Assembly (NCBI RefSeq): GCF_004357995.1
Contig: NZ_SMTK01000001.1
Location: forward strand, 372,001 to 436,000
Reading direction: 5' to 3'
Source: Arthrobacter crusticola
Lineage (GTDB): Bacteria; Actinomycetota; Actinomycetes; Actinomycetales; Micrococcaceae
DNA: 64,000 nt
The notes beneath the pieces are model-generated. The model searched no databases, had not been told where the DNA came from, and worked only from the letters and a program-made list of their open reading frames with translations. Shown piece after piece: positions 31,189 to 38,899 of the stretch. The position numbers and the translations under genes were made by a program. Each line of letters starts with the position of its first letter. The first letter of the stretch is position 1.

Positions 31189-31202
31189 CAGCCGTACGAT
31201 AG

Positions 31203-31219
31203 TCGAACGAGGCGTTCGA
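31203..31219. promoter_or_regulatory. Inverted repeat, probable IclR operator
   Basis: TCGAACG-AGG-CGTTCGA, perfect seven-base arms, with symmetry continuing outward as CGAT and ATCG after two mismatched positions. It lies between the predicted promoter and the hydroxylase start. The coupled IclR gene downstream is the natural candidate ligand-responsive binder. Confidence 0.55.
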
Positions 31220-31255
31220 TAATCGGACATTCACCACAACGAAGTGAGGAAGCCC

Positions 31256-33157
31256 GTGCAGTTCCACCACCACGGATACGTCTCGGGGGACCCCCGCATC
31301 CAGCCCGCGGCCGGCACCGGCATCGACCGCCCCGAAGAACTTCCCGATCAGGTCGACGTGCTGATTGTGGGCTCCGGCCCCGCCGGCATGATCACCGCCG
31401 CCCAACTGTCCCAGTTTCCCGGCATCACCACCCGGATCGTGGAGCGGCGGGACGCCCGGCTCGCCATCGGCCAGGCCGACGGCATCCAGGCACGCAGCGT
31501 CGAGACCTTCCAGGCCTTCGGCTTCGCCCAGCGGATCACCGAGGAGGCGTACCGCATCGTCGAGATGGCGTTCTGGAAGCCGGACCCCGCCGACCCGGCT
31601 CGCATCATCCGCACCGCCCGGCCCGAAGACGACCCGACGGTGATCAGCGAGTTCCCCCACCTCATCGTCAATCAGGCGCGCGTGCTCGACTACTTCGCGG
31701 AGTTCATGAGGAACTCGCCGACTCGAATGACCCCGGACTACGGCTTCGAGTTCGAAGACCTTGAGGTGACGGGCGACGGGGAGTACCCGGTGAAGGTGAC
31801 GCTGACGCACACCGCGGGGGAGCTGGCGGGCACTCCACGGACCGTGCGGGCGAAGTACGTGGTCGGCGCAGACGGTGCCCGCAGCCGGGTGCGCCGGGCC
31901 ATCGGCTGCACACTGGCCGGCGACCAGGCCCGGCATGCCTGGGGTGTCATGGACGCGCTCGCGGTCACCGACTTCCCCGACATCCGCCTCAAGTGCGCGA
32001 TCCAGTCGGGTGGGGGCGGCAGCATCCTGCTTATTCCGCGAGAGGGCGGGCATCTGTTCCGCATGTACGTCGATCTGGGCGAGGTCCCGCCGGACGACAA
32101 CGGCGCCGTGCGCCGGACCACCCTCGAGCAGATCATCGCCAAGGCCAACACGATCCTCAGCCCCTACACGCTCGATGTCCGCCACGTCGCGTGGCACAGC
32201 GTGTACGAAGTGGGCCACCGTCTCAGCGACCGGTTCGACGACGTCCTCCCCGACGAGGTGGGACTCCGCACGCCGCGGGTCTTCATCACCGGGGACGCAT
32301 GCCACACACACAGCGCCAAGGCCGGCCAGGGCATGAACGTATCGATGCAGGACGGATTCAATCTCGGCTGGAAGCTCGGGCACGTGCTGGAGGGGCGCAG
32401 CCCCGAGGCCCTGCTGTCGACCTATTCCGCGGAGCGTCAGGTCGTGGCGAAGAATCTCATCGAGTTCGACAAGGAGTGGTCGACGCTCATGGCCAAGAAA
32501 CCGGAGGAGTTTGAGGACCCGTCCGAGCTTGAGGACTTCTATGTGCGCACCGGCGAATTCCCAATGGGCTTCATGACCCAATACTCGCCGTCTCTCCTGG
32601 TCGCCGAACCCGTCCACCAGCACATCGCTTCCGGATTTCCGATCGGCAAGCGGTTCAAATCCGCGCCCGTCGTGCGGGTGTGCGACGGCGTTCCCCTGCA
32701 CCTCGGCCACCAGGCGACCGCTGACGGCCGCTGGCGGATCTACGTCTTCGCCGACACGGCCGCGCCCGGGGCCGAATCCGGCGTGGCGGCGCTCGCCGAC
32801 TGGATGGCCAATGCGGCGGAGTCCCCGCTCGCGGCCACCCCGCAGGGCCTCGACCCCGACGCGTGGTTCGACGTCGTGGTCATCCACCAGCAGAAGCACA
32901 CCCGGATCGACATCGGGGACGTGCCGGGCGTCTTTCGGCCCCCGGTGGGGCCGTTCCGGCTCACCAACTACGAAAAGGTCTACGCGACGGACCCGGCAGC
33001 GGACATCTTCGACCTGCGGGGCATCGACCGGGCCGGTGCGGTCGTCGTCGTCCGCCCGGACCAGTACGTGGCGAACGTTCTACCGTTGGCGGCCACCGCG
33101 GAGCTGGCCGCGTTCTTCGCACCCCAGCTCCTGGCCCGCCCGGTCGGGAGCGCGTGA
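31256..33157 (+). CDS. FAD-dependent aromatic hydroxylase, 3-hydroxybenzoate 4-hydroxylase (MobA) type
   Basis: 633 residues, a single-component flavin hydroxylase of the phenol hydroxylase/MobA class. It has the FAD GSGPAGM loop (39-45), the VVGADGARSRVRR motif with the DG signature (about 203-214), the GDACHTHSAKAGQGMN motif, and a C-terminal thioredoxin-like domain. From memory of the Comamonas MobA structure, the substrate contacts Asp75, His135, Lys247 and Tyr271 align here as Asp75, His135, Lys246 and Tyr271. It would add a hydroxyl next to the phenol group using NAD(P)H. GTG at 31256 is preferred over 31244 because it follows AGTGAGGAAG. It may feed the neighbouring ring-cleavage pathway, but the residues point to 3-hydroxybenzoate. 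Its stop overlaps the IclR GTG. Confidence 0.85.
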   Translation: MQFHHHGYVSGDPRIQPAAGTGIDRPEELPDQVDVLIVGSGPAGMITAAQLSQFPGITTRIVERRDARLAIGQADGIQARSVETFQAFGFAQRITEEAYRIVEMAFWKPDPADPARIIRTARPEDDPTVISEFPHLIVNQARVLDYFAEFMRNSPTRMTPDYGFEFEDLEVTGDGEYPVKVTLTHTAGELAGTPRTVRAKYVVGADGARSRVRRAIGCTLAGDQARHAWGVMDALAVTDFPDIRLKCAIQSGGGGSILLIPREGGHLFRMYVDLGEVPPDDNGAVRRTTLEQIIAKANTILSPYTLDVRHVAWHSVYEVGHRLSDRFDDVLPDEVGLRTPRVFITGDACHTHSAKAGQGMNVSMQDGFNLGWKLGHVLEGRSPEALLSTYSAERQVVAKNLIEFDKEWSTLMAKKPEEFEDPSELEDFYVRTGEFPMGFMTQYSPSLLVAEPVHQHIASGFPIGKRFKSAPVVRVCDGVPLHLGHQATADGRWRIYVFADTAAPGAESGVAALADWMANAAESPLAATPQGLDPDAWFDVVVIHQQKHTRIDIGDVPGVFRPPVGPFRLTNYEKVYATDPAADIFDLRGIDRAGAVVVVRPDQYVANVLPLAATAELAAFFAPQLLARPVGSA

Positions 33158-33909
33158 GCCGGATGGTCATCCGGGAGCCGGCGGTGTCCCCGGGCGTTAC
33201 CGCCCCGAAGGCCGCGGCGTCGTCCACCTCCCAGACCCTCGCGCGCGGCATTCGGGTTCTCGAAGTGCTTGCCGATTCCACCTCCGGCATGACCGTTGCC
33301 GAGATCGCCGGCTGCCTGGGGGTCCACCGCTCCATTGCCTACCGGATTCTGCGCACCCTCGAGGACCACTCCCTTGTGTTCCGGGACGACGGTGGACGGT
33401 TCCGGTCCGGGCCGGGGCTGGCGGCCTTGGCCAGGGGGGTGGCGCGGAAGCTGCAGAGCGCGGCCCTGCCCGAGCTGACGGCCCTGTCGGCCTCCCTGCA
33501 GATGAGCGCCTTCATCGCCGTGTGGGACCGCCGCCAGTGCGTCACCCTGGTGGCCGTCGAACCGCCCCACGGCGAAGGAGCACTCGTGCAGCGGCCGGGC
33601 ACCCGGCATTCCTTCACTGCGGGTGCACCGGGCATCGCGATCCAGTCGGCTCTGACCGAGGAGCAGTGGGAGGAACTGGCGCCCGGGGAGCCCTACCGGA
33701 AGGAGTCCCGGACGGCGGCGCGTACCGGCTTCGCCTACAGCCGGGACGAAGTGATTCCCGGCGTCAGCTCGATCGGGGCCCCGATCCGCGTCCAGGGGCA
33801 GCTTCCCGCCGCCCTCGCGGTTGTCTACCTGAGCAGCGAGGTGCCGGCTGAGCAGATCGGCGTCCGCGTCTCGGCTGCCGCGGCCGCCATCGAGAGCATT
33901 CTGAGGTAA
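33154..33909 (+). CDS. IclR family transcriptional regulator
   Basis: 251 residues. The winged helix-turn-helix domain covers about residues 22-85 (ARGIRVLEVLADS, MTVAEIAGCLGVHRSIAYRILRTLEDH). The C-terminal effector-binding domain ends in GVSSIGAPIRVQGQLPAAL, a usual IclR segment. IclR proteins commonly control aromatic pathways. The GTG overlaps the hydroxylase stop (GTGA), so the two are co-translated; the inverted repeat at 31203-31219 is its likely site. An internal ATG at 33163 is an alternative start. Confidence 0.88.
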   Translation: MSRMVIREPAVSPGVTAPKAAASSTSQTLARGIRVLEVLADSTSGMTVAEIAGCLGVHRSIAYRILRTLEDHSLVFRDDGGRFRSGPGLAALARGVARKLQSAALPELTALSASLQMSAFIAVWDRRQCVTLVAVEPPHGEGALVQRPGTRHSFTAGAPGIAIQSALTEEQWEELAPGEPYRKESRTAARTGFAYSRDEVIPGVSSIGAPIRVQGQLPAALAVVYLSSEVPAEQIGVRVSAAAAAIESILR

Positions 33910-34116
33910 CCGACGTGCCGCCGGGCCCTGCGGGTCCGACCCGGACATCGAGGGAGGAACGCGGCAGTGGATCGACGCCGGGGAGATATCCGCGGGAACG
34001 CAGCCCGGCTTTGCCTTCCCGAAAGCAGGAATACCGCATAGGGAAAGTCGGTTTTCCATGGAAACCGGCCGGCTGGAGTCCTGTATTTCTCCTCGGATTT
34101 CCCTAGGCTAACGAAT

Positions 34117-34749
34117 ATGGCCATCCTTCACAGAGCAACGCTGCGCCCGACCAAATTGGAACTCCTCGCCGACTGGCTGCCCGCCCAGCCCTGGTGGAGG
34201 AACAACAGTGTCACCGACCTGCAGAAGGTCGCCTCGTTCCGGTTCGACGACCCGGACGGCGAGGTCGGCGTGGAAACCCTCCTCATCACCACCGGCCGGG
34301 AGGTGGTTCAGGTTCCCCTGACCTACCGCTCGTCACCCCTCGCCGGAGCGGAGTCAGGCTTCGTCGGTGCCATGGACCATTCGGTCCTGGGGCAGCGGTG
34401 GGTCTACGACGCCTGCGTCGACCCGGTCTACAGCGCAGTGGTGTCGGCGGCGCTGCTCGGCGGCCCCGGCCAAGCGGATGAGTTCGTCGACGCCGACGGC
34501 CGCCTTGAGCCGTCCCCGCTGTCCGCCAGCGTCACCGTACTCCGCGGCCTGCCCGTGGCGGATTCCGGCGCCCCCGACGTCGGCGGAGCAGGGATGAAAA
34601 CCCATGTCCCCGGACGGGAATTCGACCTCATCCTGTTCCGGGTGCCCGACCTCTCCGGGCGCATGCAGGGACCAAACGCGCTGCTGGGCACCTGGCCCGG
34701 CCAGGAACCGCCCGTGCAGTTCCTTGCCGGCACTCCCCGCACGGGCTGA
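34117..34749 (+). CDS. Maltokinase N-terminal cap-like domain protein
   Basis: 210 residues that resemble the N-terminal cap of maltokinases: MAILHRATLRPTKLELLADWLPAQPWW, GVETLLITTGREVVQVPLTYRS and LGQRWVYDACVDPVY. The kinase domain itself is absent, so it is a stand-alone cap. Such proteins are found in actinobacteria, sometimes near alpha-glucan genes, but none lie nearby here. Function unknown; no catalytic motif is visible. It is preceded by TAGGCTAACGAAT directly before the ATG and no clear ribosome site, so its message may be leaderless. Confidence 0.75.
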   Translation: MAILHRATLRPTKLELLADWLPAQPWWRNNSVTDLQKVASFRFDDPDGEVGVETLLITTGREVVQVPLTYRSSPLAGAESGFVGAMDHSVLGQRWVYDACVDPVYSAVVSAALLGGPGQADEFVDADGRLEPSPLSASVTVLRGLPVADSGAPDVGGAGMKTHVPGREFDLILFRVPDLSGRMQGPNALLGTWPGQEPPVQFLAGTPRTG

Positions 34750-34911
34750 TCCCGGGCGCGGCCCGGTCCATGCCCTCCTGCGGGATGCCCGGGGGAATGG
34801 ATCTGCTCAATTCCTCGGCCGGGAAAAGGACGGGAAACAGGCGCCGTTACGGGTGGGACTGGACGCAATTGCTATATTGGCGGGCCTTCTGTACTTTTGG
34901 ACGCACAGCGG

Positions 34912-34929
34912 TCTTCCGGGTGAAACTCA
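34912..34929 (+). repeat. 18-bp dispersed repeat, copy 1
   Basis: TCTTCCGGGTGAAACTCA is identical to 48179-48196. Both copies lie in gene-free, T-rich surroundings, with TTTTGGA some ten bases upstream. Nature unknown; possibly a small interspersed repeat or a shared regulatory site. Confidence 0.6.
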
Positions 34930-34997
34930 GACGATTCCCAGTTCTCTTTGAGTCCTTGCGCATCAAGACCGGTGGCCACTCTTTCGATCGGCGTCGG

Positions 34998-35020
34998 CGG
35001 GCTTTGCAACGCCCGTTTTT
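34998..35020 (+). terminator. Hairpin with T run upstream of the secreted protein gene
   Basis: CGGGC and GCCCG form a 5-bp stem around an 8-base loop, followed by TTTTT at 35016-35020. It could end transcription from the gene 250 bases upstream or act as an attenuator in the leader of the next gene. Confidence 0.4.
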
Positions 35021-35101
35021 GGCGGCGCCGAATGGAGGGTGCCGCACGCTGGCACCGCGGGGTCGGCCCGCGGGGCATTTCCGGCTTCAGGAGAAAAAAC
35101 A

Positions 35102-35947
35102 GTGATGACTTCAAGGAAATGGGCCGCAGCGGGCTCCGCGGCCGCCGTCTTGACCGGAGGGCTTTTCTTCGGCGCACCGGCGGCCACGGCCGCGCCGGGC
35201 GACGCCGGATGCCTAACGGCTGCGGGCGTCTTCAACTCGGCGCTGGCCGGGGCGGGAATCACCGCGGGGTCGGTGGCGCGGCTCGAAGCGGCTTCCGCTG
35301 CCATCGCGCAGGCAGAGGGGGCCTATTCCGCACTGGTCGAGGTCGCTGCGGCGGAAGCCGGGCCGGCCCTGGAAGCCGGTTTCCTCGAAGTCGACGCCGC
35401 CGTGCTGGCTCTTGAGGACGCGGAGGTGAAGCTGGCAGCGGCCGTGAAGTCCGCGGACCCCCAGGCGATCCTCGACGCTGAGGCCGCCGTCACTGTCGCC
35501 AAGGATCGCTTGGGTCTGGCCGAACAGGCCATTCCCGGCCTCGAGGCGGCCTTTGCGGCCTCAATCGATACTCCGGAGATCGCAGCGGCCCAGGTGGTCC
35601 TCGACCAGGCGTTCGCCGAGTTCGAGGTGGCCCTTACCGGGATCGACATCAGCGAGGCGACCATGACGACGCTCCTTGCTCACTTCAAGGCTTTCCTCGC
35701 CGCCTGTGAGGGTCAGACCGGCCTGCCGCCCGTCGTGGTCCCCCAACCGGTCCTTGCTCCGGCGGCTCCACCCGCCGCTGCGCCCGCTCCCGTCAGGACC
35801 AACGTCGGGTTGAACATCCAGACCGCCGCGGTCTCGACCCCCGAAGACAACGCAGGCACTGCCCTGCTGGCGGGCCTGCTCGCCGCGGGCATCGTCGTGC
35901 CGGCGGCTGCGGCCCTGCGGATCCGCAGCCTGAAGCGCAACAGCTAG
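35102..35947 (+). CDS. Secreted, C-terminally anchored alanine-rich helical protein
   Basis: 281 residues from GTG 35102 (280 from the ATG one codon later); AGGAG lies eight bases before the GTG. It has a signal peptide with cleavage near ATAAPG (about residue 31) and a long helical, alanine- and glutamate-rich body (about 40-205) likely to form coiled coils. A proline/alanine linker (PVVVPQPVLAPAAPPAAAPAP) follows, then a hydrophobic C-terminal segment (about 252-272) and a basic tail RIRSLKRNS. This is the layout of a cell-envelope protein held by a single C-terminal helix. There is no LPXTG motif. Function unknown. Confidence 0.75.
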   Translation: MMTSRKWAAAGSAAAVLTGGLFFGAPAATAAPGDAGCLTAAGVFNSALAGAGITAGSVARLEAASAAIAQAEGAYSALVEVAAAEAGPALEAGFLEVDAAVLALEDAEVKLAAAVKSADPQAILDAEAAVTVAKDRLGLAEQAIPGLEAAFAASIDTPEIAAAQVVLDQAFAEFEVALTGIDISEATMTTLLAHFKAFLAACEGQTGLPPVVVPQPVLAPAAPPAAAPAPVRTNVGLNIQTAAVSTPEDNAGTALLAGLLAAGIVVPAAAALRIRSLKRNS

Positions 35948-36021
35948 CCTCAGCGCCGTCCCGGTGCCCGTGCTGGCACCGGGATGGCCTGGGCATTGCA
36001 GCTCCGCAGATGCCCGGCGTT

Positions 36022-37101
36022 TCAGCGGCTTCGGTGCTCCTTGATCGCCGCCTCGGCCGCGCCGATCAGCTGTCGAGCCGAGCGGTCCCAGGTGTAGGTG
36101 GCGGCCTGGGCCAGTCCGTCCGCCGAGGCCCGTGCCCACCGCCCGGCGGAGCCCAAGGAGCGGACGGCGTCGGTGAGGGCCGCAGGGTCGTCCGGGTCGA
36201 CCAGGAGTGCCGCCCCGCCGCCCACCTCCCGAAAGATTGGGATGTCGCTGGCGATCACCGGGGTTCCCGCCGCCATCGCCTCGATCACCGGCAGCCCGTA
36301 GCCCTCGGCCTTGGACAGCGTAATCAGCGCCGTTGCGGTGGCCAGAAGCCGGTCGTACTCTTCATCGCTGACGCCATTGTGAAAAACGACCGTCGCGCCG
36401 GCCGGGACCAGTGCCTCAAGTTCGGCCCGGCGTTCGCTGGTGATCCTGCTGAGCAGGTGCAGCGTGTACTCCCCGAGCCCGGCCATTCCCGCGAGGATCG
36501 TTTCGACGTTCTTGTAGGGCATGAACGAGCCCATGTAGAGGAGGGATTTCTCCGGCTCGACCGCGGGATCGCGGACGACGGCGGCCTCCTGCGGGGCGTT
36601 TCCGACAATGTGGACGGGCCGCCGGGTCAGGGCGTACTCCCGGATCAGCGAGGCGGTGGTCTCCGAGATGGTCGCCACGACGTCGGCGCGGTTCAGCAGC
36701 AGCCGCTGCGGCCAGTAGGCCAGGTGGTAAAGGCGCCACAGCGCCCGCACCGGCAGCGGAAGGAAGGGCGGGGGCGCGGGATTGGTGTAGTAGATCAGGT
36801 CGTGAAGGGTCAGGATCAGGGGGTACTTCCGGCCCCAGGTCCCCATGGTCTGCAGGGGACTGACGACAACGTCGGGGCGCAGGCGGTTCACCGTGCGGGC
36901 CACCAGGAGTTCGGCGGGGGAGAGCGGGCTGTTGGCCAGGACGTAGGGCACCTCGGGAAGCAGTGCCAGCTGCCGCGGATCGCTGATGAGCATCGTGACC
37001 TCGGCCAGCTTGGCGACCGCACCGATCAGGCTTGCCCCGTAGCGGCTGATCCCATCGTGGTGGTCGGTCCGCGTGAAGCGCGCATCGATGAGGATTTTCA
37101 C
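36022..37101 (-). CDS. GT4-family glycosyltransferase
   Basis: 359 residues with a GT-B fold. The N-terminal half starts MKILIDARFTRTDHHDGISRYG and includes LILTLHDLIYY. The C-terminal nucleotide-sugar half has LYMGSFMPYKNVET and the E-x7-E motif in EGYGLPVIEAMAAGTPV. It probably transfers a hexose from a nucleotide sugar to an unknown acceptor. The ATG overlaps the stop of the hydrolase gene (ATGA), so they are co-translated. It may act in envelope glycoconjugate synthesis, but there is no supporting cluster. Confidence 0.85.
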   Translation of the reverse strand: MKILIDARFTRTDHHDGISRYGASLIGAVAKLAEVTMLISDPRQLALLPEVPYVLANSPLSPAELLVARTVNRLRPDVVVSPLQTMGTWGRKYPLILTLHDLIYYTNPAPPPFLPLPVRALWRLYHLAYWPQRLLLNRADVVATISETTASLIREYALTRRPVHIVGNAPQEAAVVRDPAVEPEKSLLYMGSFMPYKNVETILAGMAGLGEYTLHLLSRITSERRAELEALVPAGATVVFHNGVSDEEYDRLLATATALITLSKAEGYGLPVIEAMAAGTPVIASDIPIFREVGGGAALLVDPDDPAALTDAVRSLGSAGRWARASADGLAQAATYTWDRSARQLIGAAEAAIKEHRSR

Positions 37102-38057
37102 TGCCGGCCCTCCGTCAGGAAGGCCGTAATCAGGGCCGCTGCTTCGAGTGGTTTTTCATAGTGGACGAGGTGTCCGGTGCCGGCAAGAACCTCCAGCCGT
37201 GACCCCGGGATCATCGCCGCGAGGCGGCGCTGCCCTTCGAGGGACCCCAGGTCGTCAAGTTCGGCGGCGATCAGCAGGACCGGGCCCGTCAGGGCGGCGG
37301 CGCTGTCGCGCACCGTGGCGCCGATCGAGGCCCGAAAGGCCTCGAGGACCACCCTGCGCTCCGCGAAGGCGCTGAAGTAGCGGGCGTGCTGGTCGTGGAT
37401 GTACGCGCGCAGCGCCCGGTCCCGGGTCTTGGCCATGAAGATGCTCATGACGCGCACGATCAGTGGGTTGGTCAGGAGTGCCAGGCCCGGCCGTTCGGGC
37501 AGGCGGGCACCGGCGGCGTAATACAGTTCCGCTGCCCGGGACGCCAGGCGGCTCGATCCCTCGAGGGCGGGTTCGCAGATGGGGTTAACCAGGATCAGGG
37601 CGGCGGTGCGGCCCGGGTTGTCCGCGGCGAACCGTGCCGCGATGACCGAACCGAAGGAGTGCCCAAGCAGGACCGTTGAGGGCCCGAGTCCCAGCGCCTC
37701 CAGGCTGTGGCGGACGAACCGAACGTAGGCGGAAACGTCGTGGGGACCGGCCAGTGCGTCCGAGGCACCGAAGCCGGGCAGGTCGGGCACGATCACGCGG
37801 TAGCCGGGCAGTCCCTCGACGATCCGCAGCAGCCCGTGGTGGTCGCCCCGGAAGCCGTGAACCAGGAACATCACCGGTGCCGCCTCATCCTCGGCGGCGG
37901 CCGGCCGGCCGGCGGGCCCGAGCGGTGCGAAGTCCCAGTACCGCTGGAGCTTTCCCTCCCAGGGCACTGTCCGTACCTGTGCGGTCCGCGGGGCAGCCGC
38001 CGCGGCCGGTTCGGCCGCGGCGGGCCCGGTCCCGGCATCAGGTCCGCGGCGCCTCAC
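37098..38057 (-). CDS. Alpha/beta hydrolase
   Basis: 319 residues from the GTG at 38057, which overlaps the aldo-keto reductase stop. The open frame continues upstream, but that part is antisense-like. An alanine-rich leader (about 55 residues) precedes the hydrolase core: the HG oxyanion strand FLVHGFRGDHHG, Ser134 in the nucleophile elbow LLGHSFGSV, a cap region, an acidic residue in LLIAAELDDLG, and the catalytic His in GTGHLVHYEKP. Substrate unknown. It is the middle gene of a minus-strand set with aldo-keto reductase and glycosyltransferase. Confidence 0.85.
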   Translation of the reverse strand: MRRRGPDAGTGPAAAEPAAAAAPRTAQVRTVPWEGKLQRYWDFAPLGPAGRPAAAEDEAAPVMFLVHGFRGDHHGLLRIVEGLPGYRVIVPDLPGFGASDALAGPHDVSAYVRFVRHSLEALGLGPSTVLLGHSFGSVIAARFAADNPGRTAALILVNPICEPALEGSSRLASRAAELYYAAGARLPERPGLALLTNPLIVRVMSIFMAKTRDRALRAYIHDQHARYFSAFAERRVVLEAFRASIGATVRDSAAALTGPVLLIAAELDDLGSLEGQRRLAAMIPGSRLEVLAGTGHLVHYEKPLEAAALITAFLTEGRQ

Positions 38058-38890
38058 GAGTTCACCCGGTCGGGGTGGGAGCCGAACCGGTGGCCCCGCT
38101 CCAACCCGTCGAGGGCCGCCCGGCGGTCCGGGGTGAGGATGAAATCGAAGAGGTCGAGGTTGCCCTGAATCCGCTCGGCGCTGCTCGCCTTGGGGATGAC
38201 GAGGTTTCCGCCGTCGAGGTGCCAGCGCAGGATCACCTGGGCCGGCGTGCGGTCCAGGTCCGAAGCGATACCAGTGATGACCGGGTCGGTCAGCACGTGG
38301 CCCCGCCCCAGGGGACTCCATGCCTGGGTGGCAATGCCATGTTCCGCGTGGAAGGCCCGGAGCTCGCGCTGCTGCAGGTAGGGGTGCACCTCGATCTGGT
38401 TCAGCGCAGGCACCACCCCGGTTTCGTCGAGGAGCCGCTCGAGGTGGGGCCGCTGGAAGTTCGACACCCCAATGGCCCGCACCCTGCCGTCCCGGTAGAG
38501 CTGCTCAAGCGCCCGGTAGGTCTCGACGTACAGCCCGCGCTCGGGCAGGGGCCAGTGGATGAGGTAGAGATCGAGGTACTCGAGGCCGAGGAGTTCGAGG
38601 GAGGAGTCGAAGGCCCGGAGCGTCGAGTCGTACCCCTGGTCCCTGTTGAAGACCTTCGTGGTGACGAAGATGTCGCTGCGCGTCAGTCCGCCGGCCAACG
38701 CCCGGCGCACCGCTTCGCCCACCCCTGCCTCATTGCCGTACATGGCGGCGGTGTCGAGGGTGCGGTAGCCGGCTTCGAGCGCCAGCGTGCAGAGGTCGGC
38801 GGTGTCGGCGGGGGGCACCTTGTAGACGCCGTACCCCACGGCATCGATCTCTACGCCGTTGTTCAGGGGAACTTTGGGGGCTCGTTGCAT
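38054..38890 (-). CDS. Aldo/keto reductase
   Basis: 278 residues, a short AKR of the 2,5-diketogluconate reductase type. The catalytic tetrad is Asp46, Tyr51, Lys79 and His112, in DTAAMYGNE, VTTKV and LIHWP. NADPH binding is supported by IPKASSAERIQGNLD. It may reduce glyceraldehyde or related carbonyls. Regulator and reductase are nine bases apart, suggesting that the SorC-type regulator controls this gene too. Confidence 0.88.
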   Translation of the reverse strand: MQRAPKVPLNNGVEIDAVGYGVYKVPPADTADLCTLALEAGYRTLDTAAMYGNEAGVGEAVRRALAGGLTRSDIFVTTKVFNRDQGYDSTLRAFDSSLELLGLEYLDLYLIHWPLPERGLYVETYRALEQLYRDGRVRAIGVSNFQRPHLERLLDETGVVPALNQIEVHPYLQQRELRAFHAEHGIATQAWSPLGRGHVLTDPVITGIASDLDRTPAQVILRWHLDGGNLVIPKASSAERIQGNLDLFDFILTPDRRAALDGLERGHRFGSHPDRVNS

Positions 38891-38899
38891 GGAACGACT

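Larger units (their letters stand above)
34750..35101. other. Intergenic region with a repeat and a hairpin
   Basis: About 350 bases, locally AT-richer near 34860-34930. It contains the 18-bp repeat copy at 34912-34929 and a terminator-like hairpin at 34998-35020. The stretch 35021-35100 probably carries the leader of the next gene. Open frames here are not protein-like. Confidence 0.5.

Noticed and set aside
30944-32899. A 651-codon minus-strand frame opposite the flavin hydroxylase
   Set aside because: Antisense shadow that also crosses the divergent promoter region.
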